This document shows positions 57,444-64,000 of a stretch of DNA of 64,000 nucleotides, piece by piece. Position 1 is the stretch's first letter, and each line of letters begins with the position of its first letter. The position numbers and the translations under genes were made by a program. The notes under the pieces were generated by a model, which was given only the letters and a program-made list of their open reading frames with translations, was not told the origin of the DNA and ran no database searches. This stretch comes from Microvirga thermotolerans (GTDB lineage Bacteria; Pseudomonadota; Alphaproteobacteria; Rhizobiales; Beijerinckiaceae), in contig NZ_CP045423.1 in NCBI RefSeq assembly GCF_009363855.1, positions 1,208,001-1,272,000 of the forward strand. The letters run 5' to 3'.

Positions 57444-57928
57444 GCGAAGCCGAGCGCGTGACGATCTACACGGACGGGGCCTGCTCGGGAAATCCGGGGC
57501 CGGGCGGCTGGGCGGCGATCCTGATCTTCCGCGGGGTGGAGAAGGAGATCTCCGGCGGCGAGCCGCTGACGACCAACAACCGCATGGAGCTGCGCGCCGC
57601 CATCGAGGGGCTCAACGCCCTCAAGCGGTCCTGCACGGTCGACCTCTTCACGGATTCCCAGTACGTGCGCCAGGGCATCACCTCATGGATGCACAGCTGG
57701 AAGCGGCGCGGCTGGCGCACGGCGGACAACAAGCCCGTGAAGAACGAGGACCTCTGGCGGGCGCTGGACGAGGCGGCCGGACGCCACAGGGTGTCCTGGC
57801 ACTGGGTCAAGGGCCATGCGGACGACCCCACCAACGTGCGGGTGGACCAGCTCGCCGTGGCGGCCCTCCAGCCGTTCAGGAAGAACGGCAACGGAGCGCG
57901 GGCGAAGGCCTCGCCCGCGTCCGGTTGA
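57440..57928 (+). CDS. rnhA: Ribonuclease HI
   Basis: A 162-residue endonuclease that cuts RNA in RNA-DNA hybrids. Catalytic acids are Asp in [18 protein letters not shown], Glu in [13 protein letters not shown], Asp in DLFTDSQYV and Asp in [12 protein letters not shown]; the WVKGHADDP loop holds the His. It lacks an N-terminal hybrid-binding domain, as usual for type HI. The start overlaps the thrB stop. A short basic tail ([15 protein letters not shown]) follows the domain. Confidence 0.96.
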   Translation: MSEAERVTIYTDGACSGNPGPGGWAAILIFRGVEKEISGGEPLTTNNRMELRAAIEGLNALKRSCTVDLFTDSQYVRQGITSWMHSWKRRGWRTADNKPVKNEDLWRALDEAAGRHRVSWHWVKGHADDPTNVRVDQLAVAALQPFRKNGNGARAKASPASG

Positions 57929-57947
57929 GCGGACAATCCCGCCGCGG

Positions 57948-58430
57948 TCAGAGGCTCTTCAGCAGGTTCTCGGCGCCCGAGACCTGCGCCTTGGAGGGCG
58001 TGTCCTCCACGTTGAGGACCTTCACCACGCCGTCGTCGACCAGCATCGAATAGCGCTGGGAGCGCAGGCCGAGGCCGAAGCCCGAGCCGTCCATGGCAAG
58101 GCCGAGCGCCTTGGCGAAGTCGCCGTTGCCGTCGGAGATGAACTCGATGTTCTCGGCGCCCGCCGCCTTCGCCCAGGCATCGAGCACGAACACGTCGTTG
58201 ACCGCCGTGACGAGGACCGCGTCCACCCCCTTGGCCTTGATCTCGTCGAGCTTCTGCACGTAGCCGGGCAGGTGGTTGCGGTGGCAGGTGGGCGTGAAGG
58301 CGCCGGGGACGGCGACGAGCACGACCTTGCGGCCCTTGAAGAGGTCGTCCGTGGTCTTCGCGACGGGGCCGTCGGCCGTCATGACGCGGAACGTCACCTG
58401 CGGCAGGCGCTCTCCAACCTGAATGGTCAT
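57948..58430 (-). CDS. Peroxiredoxin (Prx5 type)
   Basis: A 160-residue thiol peroxidase. The peroxidatic Cys sits in VPGAFTPTCHRNHLPGYVQK, the type-5 peroxiredoxin signature, with GRKVVLVAVPGAFT before it. No second conserved Cys is clear in the C-terminal part, so a 1-Cys or glutathione/thioredoxin-assisted mechanism is likely. It lies 41 bases downstream of the DsbD-alpha-like gene on the same strand, suggesting that a periplasmic thiol pathway and a peroxidase are linked. It is convergent with rnhA. Confidence 0.9.
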   Translation of the reverse strand: MTIQVGERLPQVTFRVMTADGPVAKTTDDLFKGRKVVLVAVPGAFTPTCHRNHLPGYVQKLDEIKAKGVDAVLVTAVNDVFVLDAWAKAAGAENIEFISDGNGDFAKALGLAMDGSGFGLGLRSQRYSMLVDDGVVKVLNVEDTPSKAQVSGAENLLKSL

Positions 58431-58471
58431 GGGCAGTTCTCCAGTGTGGACGGATGCATTCGCGCCCTTCA

Positions 58472-59305
58472 CTACCTTGGTTGCCCGCTGCCGTCGAGCT
58501 TCACCTCCGTCTCCACCGCCCGTCCTCCCGCCACGAGGGTGAGGCGCACCGGAACGGGGCCGGAGACGTCCTTCGGCTTCTCCTCGACGACGACCGTGAA
58601 GGCGTTCTGCGGATCGGGCGCGGTGGTGGAGAGATACCAGTTGTCGGGTCCCTCGGCGAAAAGCGCGGGCGTCGCTCCCTCGGGAACGCGCACCTTGACC
58701 CGGAAGCTCGGCCTGTCGCCCTGGGCCGGCTCCAGGGACAGGACGGAGAGCTCTCCCGGGGCGCCGAGCGCCTGCGGCCGGGGAACCCCGGCCAGGACCT
58801 TCTCCAGGTCCGCATGCCGTGCGGCGTCCGGAGCGAGAGGGGTGGCGAGCTCCGCATGGGCGGGGATGCAGATGTCCTTGCAGACGCCGTAATCGATGGA
58901 GAGGCGCAGCGTCGCAGGCCTGGCCGGATCGGCGCGCCTGACGATGACGGGCAGGGTGACCGCGTCGTGATAGACATAGGTCACCCCGGTCGCGTCCTCC
59001 TGGCGGGCGGGCGGCGGCCACTTCACCTCGACGGATGCCACGTTGTCCGAGGCGGACCAGTCGAACCGGGGCGGCAGGCCGGAATCACCGGGCGTGCGCC
59101 AATAGGTCTTGAAGCCCGGGTCGAGGCCGATCTCGACGCCTCCGAGCCATGCCGCCCCCGCCGGTCCGCCCGACACGAGCCGCACCCGCGAGTGGAAGCC
59201 CTGTACCCAGGAAGGGGAGTGCGTCGTCTGGGCCTGCCCAAGGGCCGGGAAGAGCGCTAGAATGGCCAAAATGGCGAGAGGAGCGGAAGTTGATCGAAAT
59301 GTCAT
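58472..59305 (-). CDS. Exported DsbD alpha-domain-like protein
   Basis: A 277-residue protein with a signal peptide (LAILAILALFPALGQAQ). The mature part has the DsbD N-terminal (alpha) fold with WLGGVEIGLDPGFKTYWRTP and the redox Cys pair SIDYGVCKDICIPAHAEL (CxxxC), which resembles the ScsB/DsbD group. The transmembrane CcdA-like and thioredoxin domains of full DsbD are absent, so it must receive electrons from a separate carrier. GGAGGT is about nine bases before the ATG at 59305. The peroxiredoxin gene follows. Confidence 0.85.
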   Translation of the reverse strand: MTFRSTSAPLAILAILALFPALGQAQTTHSPSWVQGFHSRVRLVSGGPAGAAWLGGVEIGLDPGFKTYWRTPGDSGLPPRFDWSASDNVASVEVKWPPPARQEDATGVTYVYHDAVTLPVIVRRADPARPATLRLSIDYGVCKDICIPAHAELATPLAPDAARHADLEKVLAGVPRPQALGAPGELSVLSLEPAQGDRPSFRVKVRVPEGATPALFAEGPDNWYLSTTAPDPQNAFTVVVEEKPKDVSGPVPVRLTLVAGGRAVETEVKLDGSGQPR

Positions 59306-59404
59306 GGAACTGACACCTCCCTGACGCGCTTCCCTTATGCGGTTTCTTCCGGGCGTCGCCATCCACGATACCGTGAACGGCCGCCCGCAACGCAGATGTG
59401 AGAG

Positions 59405-60016
59405 ATGAGCCTTTTTTCGCCCCCGACCGATATGAGTTCCCGCTACCTGGACGGTCAGCTCCTCGTGGCCATGCCGGGAATGATGGATGAGCGCTTCGCG
59501 CGGTCGGTGATCTACGTCTGCGCCCATTCCGGGGACGGCGCCATGGGCATCGTTCTCAACCGGCCGGCCACGAACGTGAACCTGCCCGATCTCCTGGTCC
59601 AGCTCGACATCATTCCGGAGCTCGAGAGAATCCTCCTGCCCAAGAAGGTGGGCCGCATGCAGGTGCTCATGGGCGGCCCGGTGGAGACCAGCCGGGGCTT
59701 CGTCCTCCATTCCTCCGACTACCACCTCGCCCAGTCGACGCTCCTCATCGACGACAGCATCTGCCTGACCGCCACCGTCGACATCCTGCGCGCCATCGCC
59801 AAGGGCGAGGGGCCCGAGAACGCCATCCTGGCGCTCGGCTATGCGGGCTGGGAGGCCGGCCAGCTGGAGACGGAGATCCAGGCCAACGGCTGGCTGAACT
59901 GCCCGGCGGACGCGGAGCTGATCTTCAACGCTTCCGCGGAGCTGCGCTACGAGATGGCCCTGCGGCGGATCGGCGTCGATCCCGCGATGCTGTCCATCCA
60001 GGCCGGTCACGCCTGA
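59405..60016 (+). CDS. YqgE/AlgH family (UPF0301) protein
   Basis: A 203-residue protein of the YqgE/AlgH family. The hallmark pieces are [57 protein letters not shown] and [20 protein letters not shown]. The function is unknown, though homologues are tied to alginate control in Pseudomonas. Length is normal for alphaproteobacteria. It is divergent from the DsbD-alpha-like gene and convergent with the GGDEF/EAL gene, six bases apart. Confidence 0.92.
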   Translation: MSLFSPPTDMSSRYLDGQLLVAMPGMMDERFARSVIYVCAHSGDGAMGIVLNRPATNVNLPDLLVQLDIIPELERILLPKKVGRMQVLMGGPVETSRGFVLHSSDYHLAQSTLLIDDSICLTATVDILRAIAKGEGPENAILALGYAGWEAGQLETEIQANGWLNCPADAELIFNASAELRYEMALRRIGVDPAMLSIQAGHA

Positions 60017-60022
60017 GAACCG

Positions 60023-62902
60023 TCAGGCCGCCTCGGGCGCGGCGCCGACAAGCTGTCGCGCCTGGAGCATCGACATGGGCTCCCCGAAGACCGGCCCCTG
60101 GGCGTATTCGCAGCCGAGCTGATAGAGCTCGATCGCCTCCGATTCCGTCTCCGCCCCCTCGGCCACGATCGCCATGCCGAGTTCGTGCGCCATCTTGACG
60201 ATCGAGCGCAGGATGACGGGCTTGCCTCCCGCCATCTGCCGCACGAAGGATTCGTCCACCTTGATCGTGTCGAACGGGAAGCGGAGCAGGTAGGAGAGGG
60301 CGGAATAGCCGGTCCCGAAGTCGTCGAGGGACAGGCCCGCGCCCAGGTCGCGCAGGCGCGCGAGCATCTGGGCGGAATATTCCGGGTTCTCCATCACGAG
60401 GCTCTCGGTCATCTCGATCTTGAGAGACCCGGGCAGGACGCCCGTGCGGGCGATCACCGCCTTCACGTCCTGCAGCAGGTCGTGCCGCAGCAGGTGATGG
60501 CTCGACATGTTGACGCTCGCGAAGATCGGCGGCTCCACCTCGAGCGCGTCCTGCCAGGCGGCGAGCTCCCGCGCGGTCTGTTCCAGGAGATGGAAGCTCA
60601 GGGAGACGATGAGGCCGGTCTCCTCGGCGAGCGACAGGAAGTCCTCCGGGCCGATGCGCCCGAGCCGCGGGTGGTCCCAGCGCAGCATGGATTCGAAGCC
60701 GGCGATGGTGCGGTCCTCCAGCCGGACGATCGGCTTGAAGAGCACCTTGATCTCGCTGCGCTCCAGCGCCCGGCGCAGGTCCGCCTCCATGGTGAAGCGG
60801 TCGCTGCGGTCGGAGCGCATGGTCGGGCGGAAGACCTCGATGCGGTCGCCGCCGTGGCGCTTGGCATGGGCCATGGCGATCTCGGCGTTGCGCAGAACCT
60901 CCTCGCGCCGCGCGGCGATCTGCGGATCGTGCAGGGCGAGGCCGATGGAGGCCGTGAGGAAGATCTCGCGCTCCGCATAGGTGACGGGCGTGGTCACGGC
61001 CCGCCGGACCATGTCCGCGAAAGCGATGATGCGGTCGGGCTCGCGCTCGGAGAGAAGGATGATGGCGAACTCGTCGCCGGAGATCCGCGCCAGCGTGTCC
61101 TGCGGCCTCAGCAGGCGCCCGAGGCGGCGGGAGAGGGTGAGGAGGATCGAGTCGCCAGCCGCATGGCCGACCGCATCGTTCGTGTTCTTGAACTTGTCGA
61201 TGTCGAGCACCAGCACCGTGGGGCGTAAGGATTCGTCCTGCTGCGCGAAGGTGAGGGCGGCTTCGAGCCGGTCGTAGAAGAGCTGGCGGTTGGGCAGGCT
61301 CGTGAGGTTGTCGTGCACGGCGTCATGCAGCAGGCGCTCCTCCGCCGTCTTGGAATCCGTCACGTCCGAAAGCGTCCCGACGACCCGGATCACCTCGCCG
61401 TCGGTGCCGATCACGGGCCGGGCCCGGAGGCGGAACCAGTGGTGCCCGCCCGAGGCCGCGCGGAGGCGGAAATCCTGCGACAGGCGACCGCGGCGCTGCT
61501 CGATGACCGCATCGAGGGCGGCGCGGTAGCGGTCCTTGTCGAAGGGGTGGACGAGGTCGAGCCAGGCGGAGGCGGGCCCCTCCAGGGCGCCGCGCTTGAG
61601 GCCGAGCTGGTGCTCCACCTCCGGGCTCACGAAGATGTTGTCGGACACCACGTCCCAGTCGAAGACGATGTCGCCTGCGCCCGCGAGGGCGAGCGCCCGG
61701 CGTTCCGTGTCGTTGATGAAGCCCTGCGCGAAGGCGCCGCCCGCGAAGGCGTGCTGCATCACCGTGAAGCCGATGAGCATCACGATGAGCACGAGGCCGC
61801 CGATCAGCGCCGGGGGAACGAGGTCCGAGATCAGGTGGCCGGTCACGGTGAAGCTCGCCGCCGTCACCCAGGCGATGAGGAGCAGCCAGGTCGGCACGAG
61901 CATGACCGCCCGGTCGTAGCCGTGCGTGGCGAGATGGATCACGAGCACGAAGCCGATGCCCGCCACCGCCGCGATGGAGATGCGCGCCACGCCGGATGCG
62001 ACGGGGGGATCGATGACGGCGAGGCCGATGAGGGCGCCCAGGAAGACCAGCCAGAACGCGGTCACGTGGCTGTAGCGCACGTGCCAGCGGTTCAGGTTGA
62101 GATAGGCGAAGAGGAAGACGAGGAGGGTCGCCGCGAGCACCGCCTCCGCACCCGCCCGGTAGATCTGCTCGGCCTTCTCGGTAATCGGGAAGATGCGCTG
62201 GAAGAAGCCGAAGTCGATGCAGGCATAGGCCAGCACCGCCCAGGCCAGGGCCGCGGCGGCGGGGAAGATCAGCGCGCCCTTCACCACGAACACGATGGTG
62301 AGGAAGAGGGCGAGCAGGCCGGCGATGCCGATGATGATGCCCTTGTAGAGGGTGAGCCCGTTGACGCGCTCCTTGTAGGCGTCGGCGTCCCAGAGGTGGA
62401 GCTGGGGCAGGCTGTTGGAACGCAATTCCGCCACGAAGGTGACGGTGGTGCCGGGGTCGAGGGTGACGAGGAAGATGTCCGCGTCGGCGCTGTCGTCCCG
62501 CTCGGGCCGGATGCCCTGGCTCGCGGTGATGGCGGCGATGCGCGATGACCCAAGGTCAGGCCAGATCACGCCGGACGAGGTCAGCCGGAAATGCGGCGCG
62601 ACCAGGAGCCGGTCCACCTGCTCGTCGCTGTCGTTGGTGAGAGCGAAGACGATCCAGTCCGGCCGCGTGCCGGACTCGCGGGCCTTCACCGCGATGCGGC
62701 GGACGATGCCGTCCCGTCCCGGCGCCGTGGAGATGCGGATCTCGTCCCCGTCCGAGCGGTAGCGCTCCACCATGGGCGTGAGGTCGATCGCCGGGACCTT
62801 AGGGTCGACGCGGACGGATTCGACGGCTTGGCCGGATGCGGGCCATGCAAGGCACATGATGGCCGCCAGGACGACGGCTATGGCGAAAGAAACGATCCGC
62901 AA
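60023..62902 (-). CDS. Membrane GGDEF-EAL c-di-GMP protein with PAS domain
   Basis: A sensor of about 959 residues: signal-like start LRIVSFAIAVVLAAIMCLAW, a periplasmic domain of about 150 residues with the 7TMR-DISM pattern, seven or eight membrane helices, a PAS domain (DIVFDWDVVSDNIFVSPEVE), then GGDEF and EAL. The GGDEF motif is SGDEF (RISGDEFAIIL). The EAL signature reads GFESMLRW (Glu kept, Ala and Leu changed), while DDFGTGYSAL, the Lys in IKVDESFV and CEYAQGPVF are kept, so phosphodiesterase activity is plausible and cyclase activity uncertain. TTG 62902 is chosen (GGAAGA eight bases upstream); longer readings to 63082 cross a hairpin. Confidence 0.88.
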   Translation of the reverse strand: MRIVSFAIAVVLAAIMCLAWPASGQAVESVRVDPKVPAIDLTPMVERYRSDGDEIRISTAPGRDGIVRRIAVKARESGTRPDWIVFALTNDSDEQVDRLLVAPHFRLTSSGVIWPDLGSSRIAAITASQGIRPERDDSADADIFLVTLDPGTTVTFVAELRSNSLPQLHLWDADAYKERVNGLTLYKGIIIGIAGLLALFLTIVFVVKGALIFPAAAALAWAVLAYACIDFGFFQRIFPITEKAEQIYRAGAEAVLAATLLVFLFAYLNLNRWHVRYSHVTAFWLVFLGALIGLAVIDPPVASGVARISIAAVAGIGFVLVIHLATHGYDRAVMLVPTWLLLIAWVTAASFTVTGHLISDLVPPALIGGLVLIVMLIGFTVMQHAFAGGAFAQGFINDTERRALALAGAGDIVFDWDVVSDNIFVSPEVEHQLGLKRGALEGPASAWLDLVHPFDKDRYRAALDAVIEQRRGRLSQDFRLRAASGGHHWFRLRARPVIGTDGEVIRVVGTLSDVTDSKTAEERLLHDAVHDNLTSLPNRQLFYDRLEAALTFAQQDESLRPTVLVLDIDKFKNTNDAVGHAAGDSILLTLSRRLGRLLRPQDTLARISGDEFAIILLSEREPDRIIAFADMVRRAVTTPVTYAEREIFLTASIGLALHDPQIAARREEVLRNAEIAMAHAKRHGGDRIEVFRPTMRSDRSDRFTMEADLRRALERSEIKVLFKPIVRLEDRTIAGFESMLRWDHPRLGRIGPEDFLSLAEETGLIVSLSFHLLEQTARELAAWQDALEVEPPIFASVNMSSHHLLRHDLLQDVKAVIARTGVLPGSLKIEMTESLVMENPEYSAQMLARLRDLGAGLSLDDFGTGYSALSYLLRFPFDTIKVDESFVRQMAGGKPVILRSIVKMAHELGMAIVAEGAETESEAIELYQLGCEYAQGPVFGEPMSMLQARQLVGAAPEAA

Positions 62903-62972
62903 CGCTTCGGTCTTCCGTCCGGTACGAGGTTGAACGGGATTGGTATCGGTCGGGGCGCGCGAGGGCAAGGCG

Positions 62973-62994
62973 AAGTCGGGAAAGCTCCCGACTT
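62973..62994. terminator. Hairpin between the M16 peptidase and GGDEF genes
   Basis: AAGTCGGGA (62973-62981) pairs exactly with TCCCGACTT (62986-62994) around an AAGC loop. It lies in the gap after the M16 peptidase stop at 63102. No T-run follows on the minus strand, so it may be a weak terminator or a leader hairpin. Confidence 0.5.
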
Positions 62995-63101
62995 GTCCGC
63001 AGGACTCACGGCCCGGAGGAGTTAAGACGTGGCCTTGGGGCGACTTTGCGGCGGGATTGAGGAGAGGCGCTCCCGTCCGCAACCATATTCGCGTTCCCGG
63101 C

Positions 63102-64000
63102 TCATGGCCGCAGGGCCTGCGCGATGTCGGCGAGCGGAGGCAGGCCCTTCAGGGGACCGATGGCCGCCAGGGTCGGTGCGCCCTGGAGGAGGCACCGGCC
63201 CGCCTCGCGGACCTGTTCCACGGTCAGGGCGTCGACCTTCTGCACGATTTCCTCGCTCGGGATGATGCGGCCCCAGGACAGGAGCTGTCGGGCGATCCGC
63301 TCCAGGCGCCCGCCCGGCGTCTCCAGGGCCGTGAGGAGGGCCACCTTCATCTGGGCCTTGGCGCGGATCATCTCGGCTTCGCCGATGTCCTCGGTGGCCT
63401 TGCGCATGCAGGCCAGGGTCACCTCCATCAGCTCCGCCACGTCCTTGCCCGCCGTGCCGGCCCCGACGCCGAACAGGCCGCAATCGGAGAACGGCCAGTG
63501 GAACGCCTCGATGGAATAGGCGAGGCCCCTGGTCTCGCGCACCTCGTGCCAGAGCCGGGAGGTCAGGCCGCCGCCGAGAATGTGGGCGAAGAGATGCGTG
63601 GCGTAGTAGCCCTGGTCCTTGAAGGAGAGGCCCGGAAGGCCGAGGACGATGTTGGCCTGCTCCAGCCGGCGCGCGATCCGCCGCTCCCCTCCCCGGTAGA
63701 TCCCGGGCTCGGGCTCGCGCAGGGGCACGGCCGGAATGGCGCCGAACGAGCGCTCCGCGAGTTCCACGATCTGCCCATGGTCCACGTCCCCGGCGGCGGC
63801 GACCACCATCTTCCCCGGCGCGTATTCCCGCGCGAGGAAGGCGCGGATCGTCTCGCCGTCGAAGCGGGCGATCGTGTCCGGCGTGCCGAGGATCGGGCGG
63901 CCGATGGCCTGGCCGGGGAAGGCCGTCTCCATGAAGGCGTCGTAGACGAGGTCGTCCGGCGTGTCCTCGACGGCGGCGTATTCCTGCAGGATCACGCCCT
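63102..64000 (-). CDS. M16 family zinc peptidase (5' part beyond window)
   Basis: About 299 residues of the C-terminal part of an M16 (pitrilysin/mitochondrial processing peptidase-like) protein; the N-terminus with the HxxEH zinc site lies beyond base 64000. ILQEYAAVEDTPDDLVYDAF at the visible start belongs to the first domain, and YYATHLFAHILGGGLTSRLW, RETRGLAYSIEAF and the C-terminal domain follow. In related genomes this gene follows thrC. The stop is at 63102 and a gap with a hairpin leads to the GGDEF gene. Confidence 0.9.
   Translation of the reverse strand, partial: GVILQEYAAVEDTPDDLVYDAFMETAFPGQAIGRPILGTPDTIARFDGETIRAFLAREYAPGKMVVAAAGDVDHGQIVELAERSFGAIPAVPLREPEPGIYRGGERRIARRLEQANIVLGLPGLSFKDQGYYATHLFAHILGGGLTSRLWHEVRETRGLAYSIEAFHWPFSDCGLFGVGAGTAGKDVAELMEVTLACMRKATEDIGEAEMIRAKAQMKVALLTALETPGGRLERIARQLLSWGRIIPSEEIVQKVDALTVEQVREAGRCLLQGAPTLAAIGPLKGLPPLADIAQALRP

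Noticed and set aside
1-64000. tRNA, rRNA or prophage genes
   Set aside because: No cloverleaf-like sequence, rRNA segment, integrase or phage structural gene was seen by reading; a tRNAscan-SE run would settle the tRNA question.

Overview
The window is a high-GC stretch (about two thirds or more G+C by eye) from an alphaproteobacterium. Signs of this are the ispH-thrB-rnhA order, the lpxK-waaA-DUF374-DUF4170-cysQ lipid A cluster, plant-type glutamate-cysteine ligase, an HWE histidine kinase, DUF1127 and DUF3297 proteins, and intergenic palindromic repeats of the kind common in Hyphomicrobiales. Gene content suggests Methylobacteriaceae or a close relative such as Microvirga, but the genus is an inference. 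The window is chromosomal and mostly ordinary core and accessory genes. I see no tRNA, rRNA, CRISPR array, prophage or defence island.

Layout. 0-4 kb: lipid A/Kdo operon on the minus strand with ATGA overlaps (lpxK runs off the left edge). 4-8 kb: a secreted toroid-like protein, an NTF2-like protein divergent from a MarR regulator, and a Bcr/CflA pump. 8-15 kb: ubiA, rsmE, two glutamate-cysteine-ligase-type genes, a YihY membrane protein, and a small multidrug resistance-type guanidinium exporter preceded by a well-formed guanidine-II (mini-ykkC) riboswitch. 15-24 kb: an RTX glycosidase-like protein, a DEAD-box helicase with DbpA-type tail, a hydrolase, an HI0933 flavoprotein and a group III truncated haemoglobin. 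24-34 kb: two overlapping rRNA-modification-type genes, a HAD hydrolase, VOC, an amine oxidase, a peptide-deformylase homologue that has lost its metal ligands, an Ada/AlkA fusion and an M10 RTX protease. 34-42 kb: a CGNR regulator, DUF2066, a lone LivK binding protein, an ArsR/SRPBCC pair, a second-type ClpP, and an arginase-ornithine cyclodeaminase operon divergent from its probable Lrp regulator. 42-52 kb: an HWE kinase, a small membrane operon, a predicted protease, a decayed LysE gene beside a lower-GC patch, DMT/LysR, DUF1127, and an intact IS481-family element inserted in an intergenic repeat. 52-64 kb: DUF937/MATE/Kef, ispH-thrB-rnhA, peroxiredoxin/DsbD-alpha, YqgE, a diguanylate cyclase/phosphodiesterase and an M16 peptidase that runs off the right edge.

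Three intergenic copies of one palindromic repeat family lie directly against stop codons at 36992, 39271 and 50141, and one of them took the IS. Two regulator genes (MarR at 6034, ArsR at 37738) share an architecture: a palindrome between the -35 and -10 and no Shine-Dalgarno, so both may be leaderless. No clearly new multi-gene system is visible. The observations most worth checking are the metal-ligand-less deformylase homologue, the riboswitch, the transposase whose stop codon lies in its target duplication, and the orphan RTX proteins.
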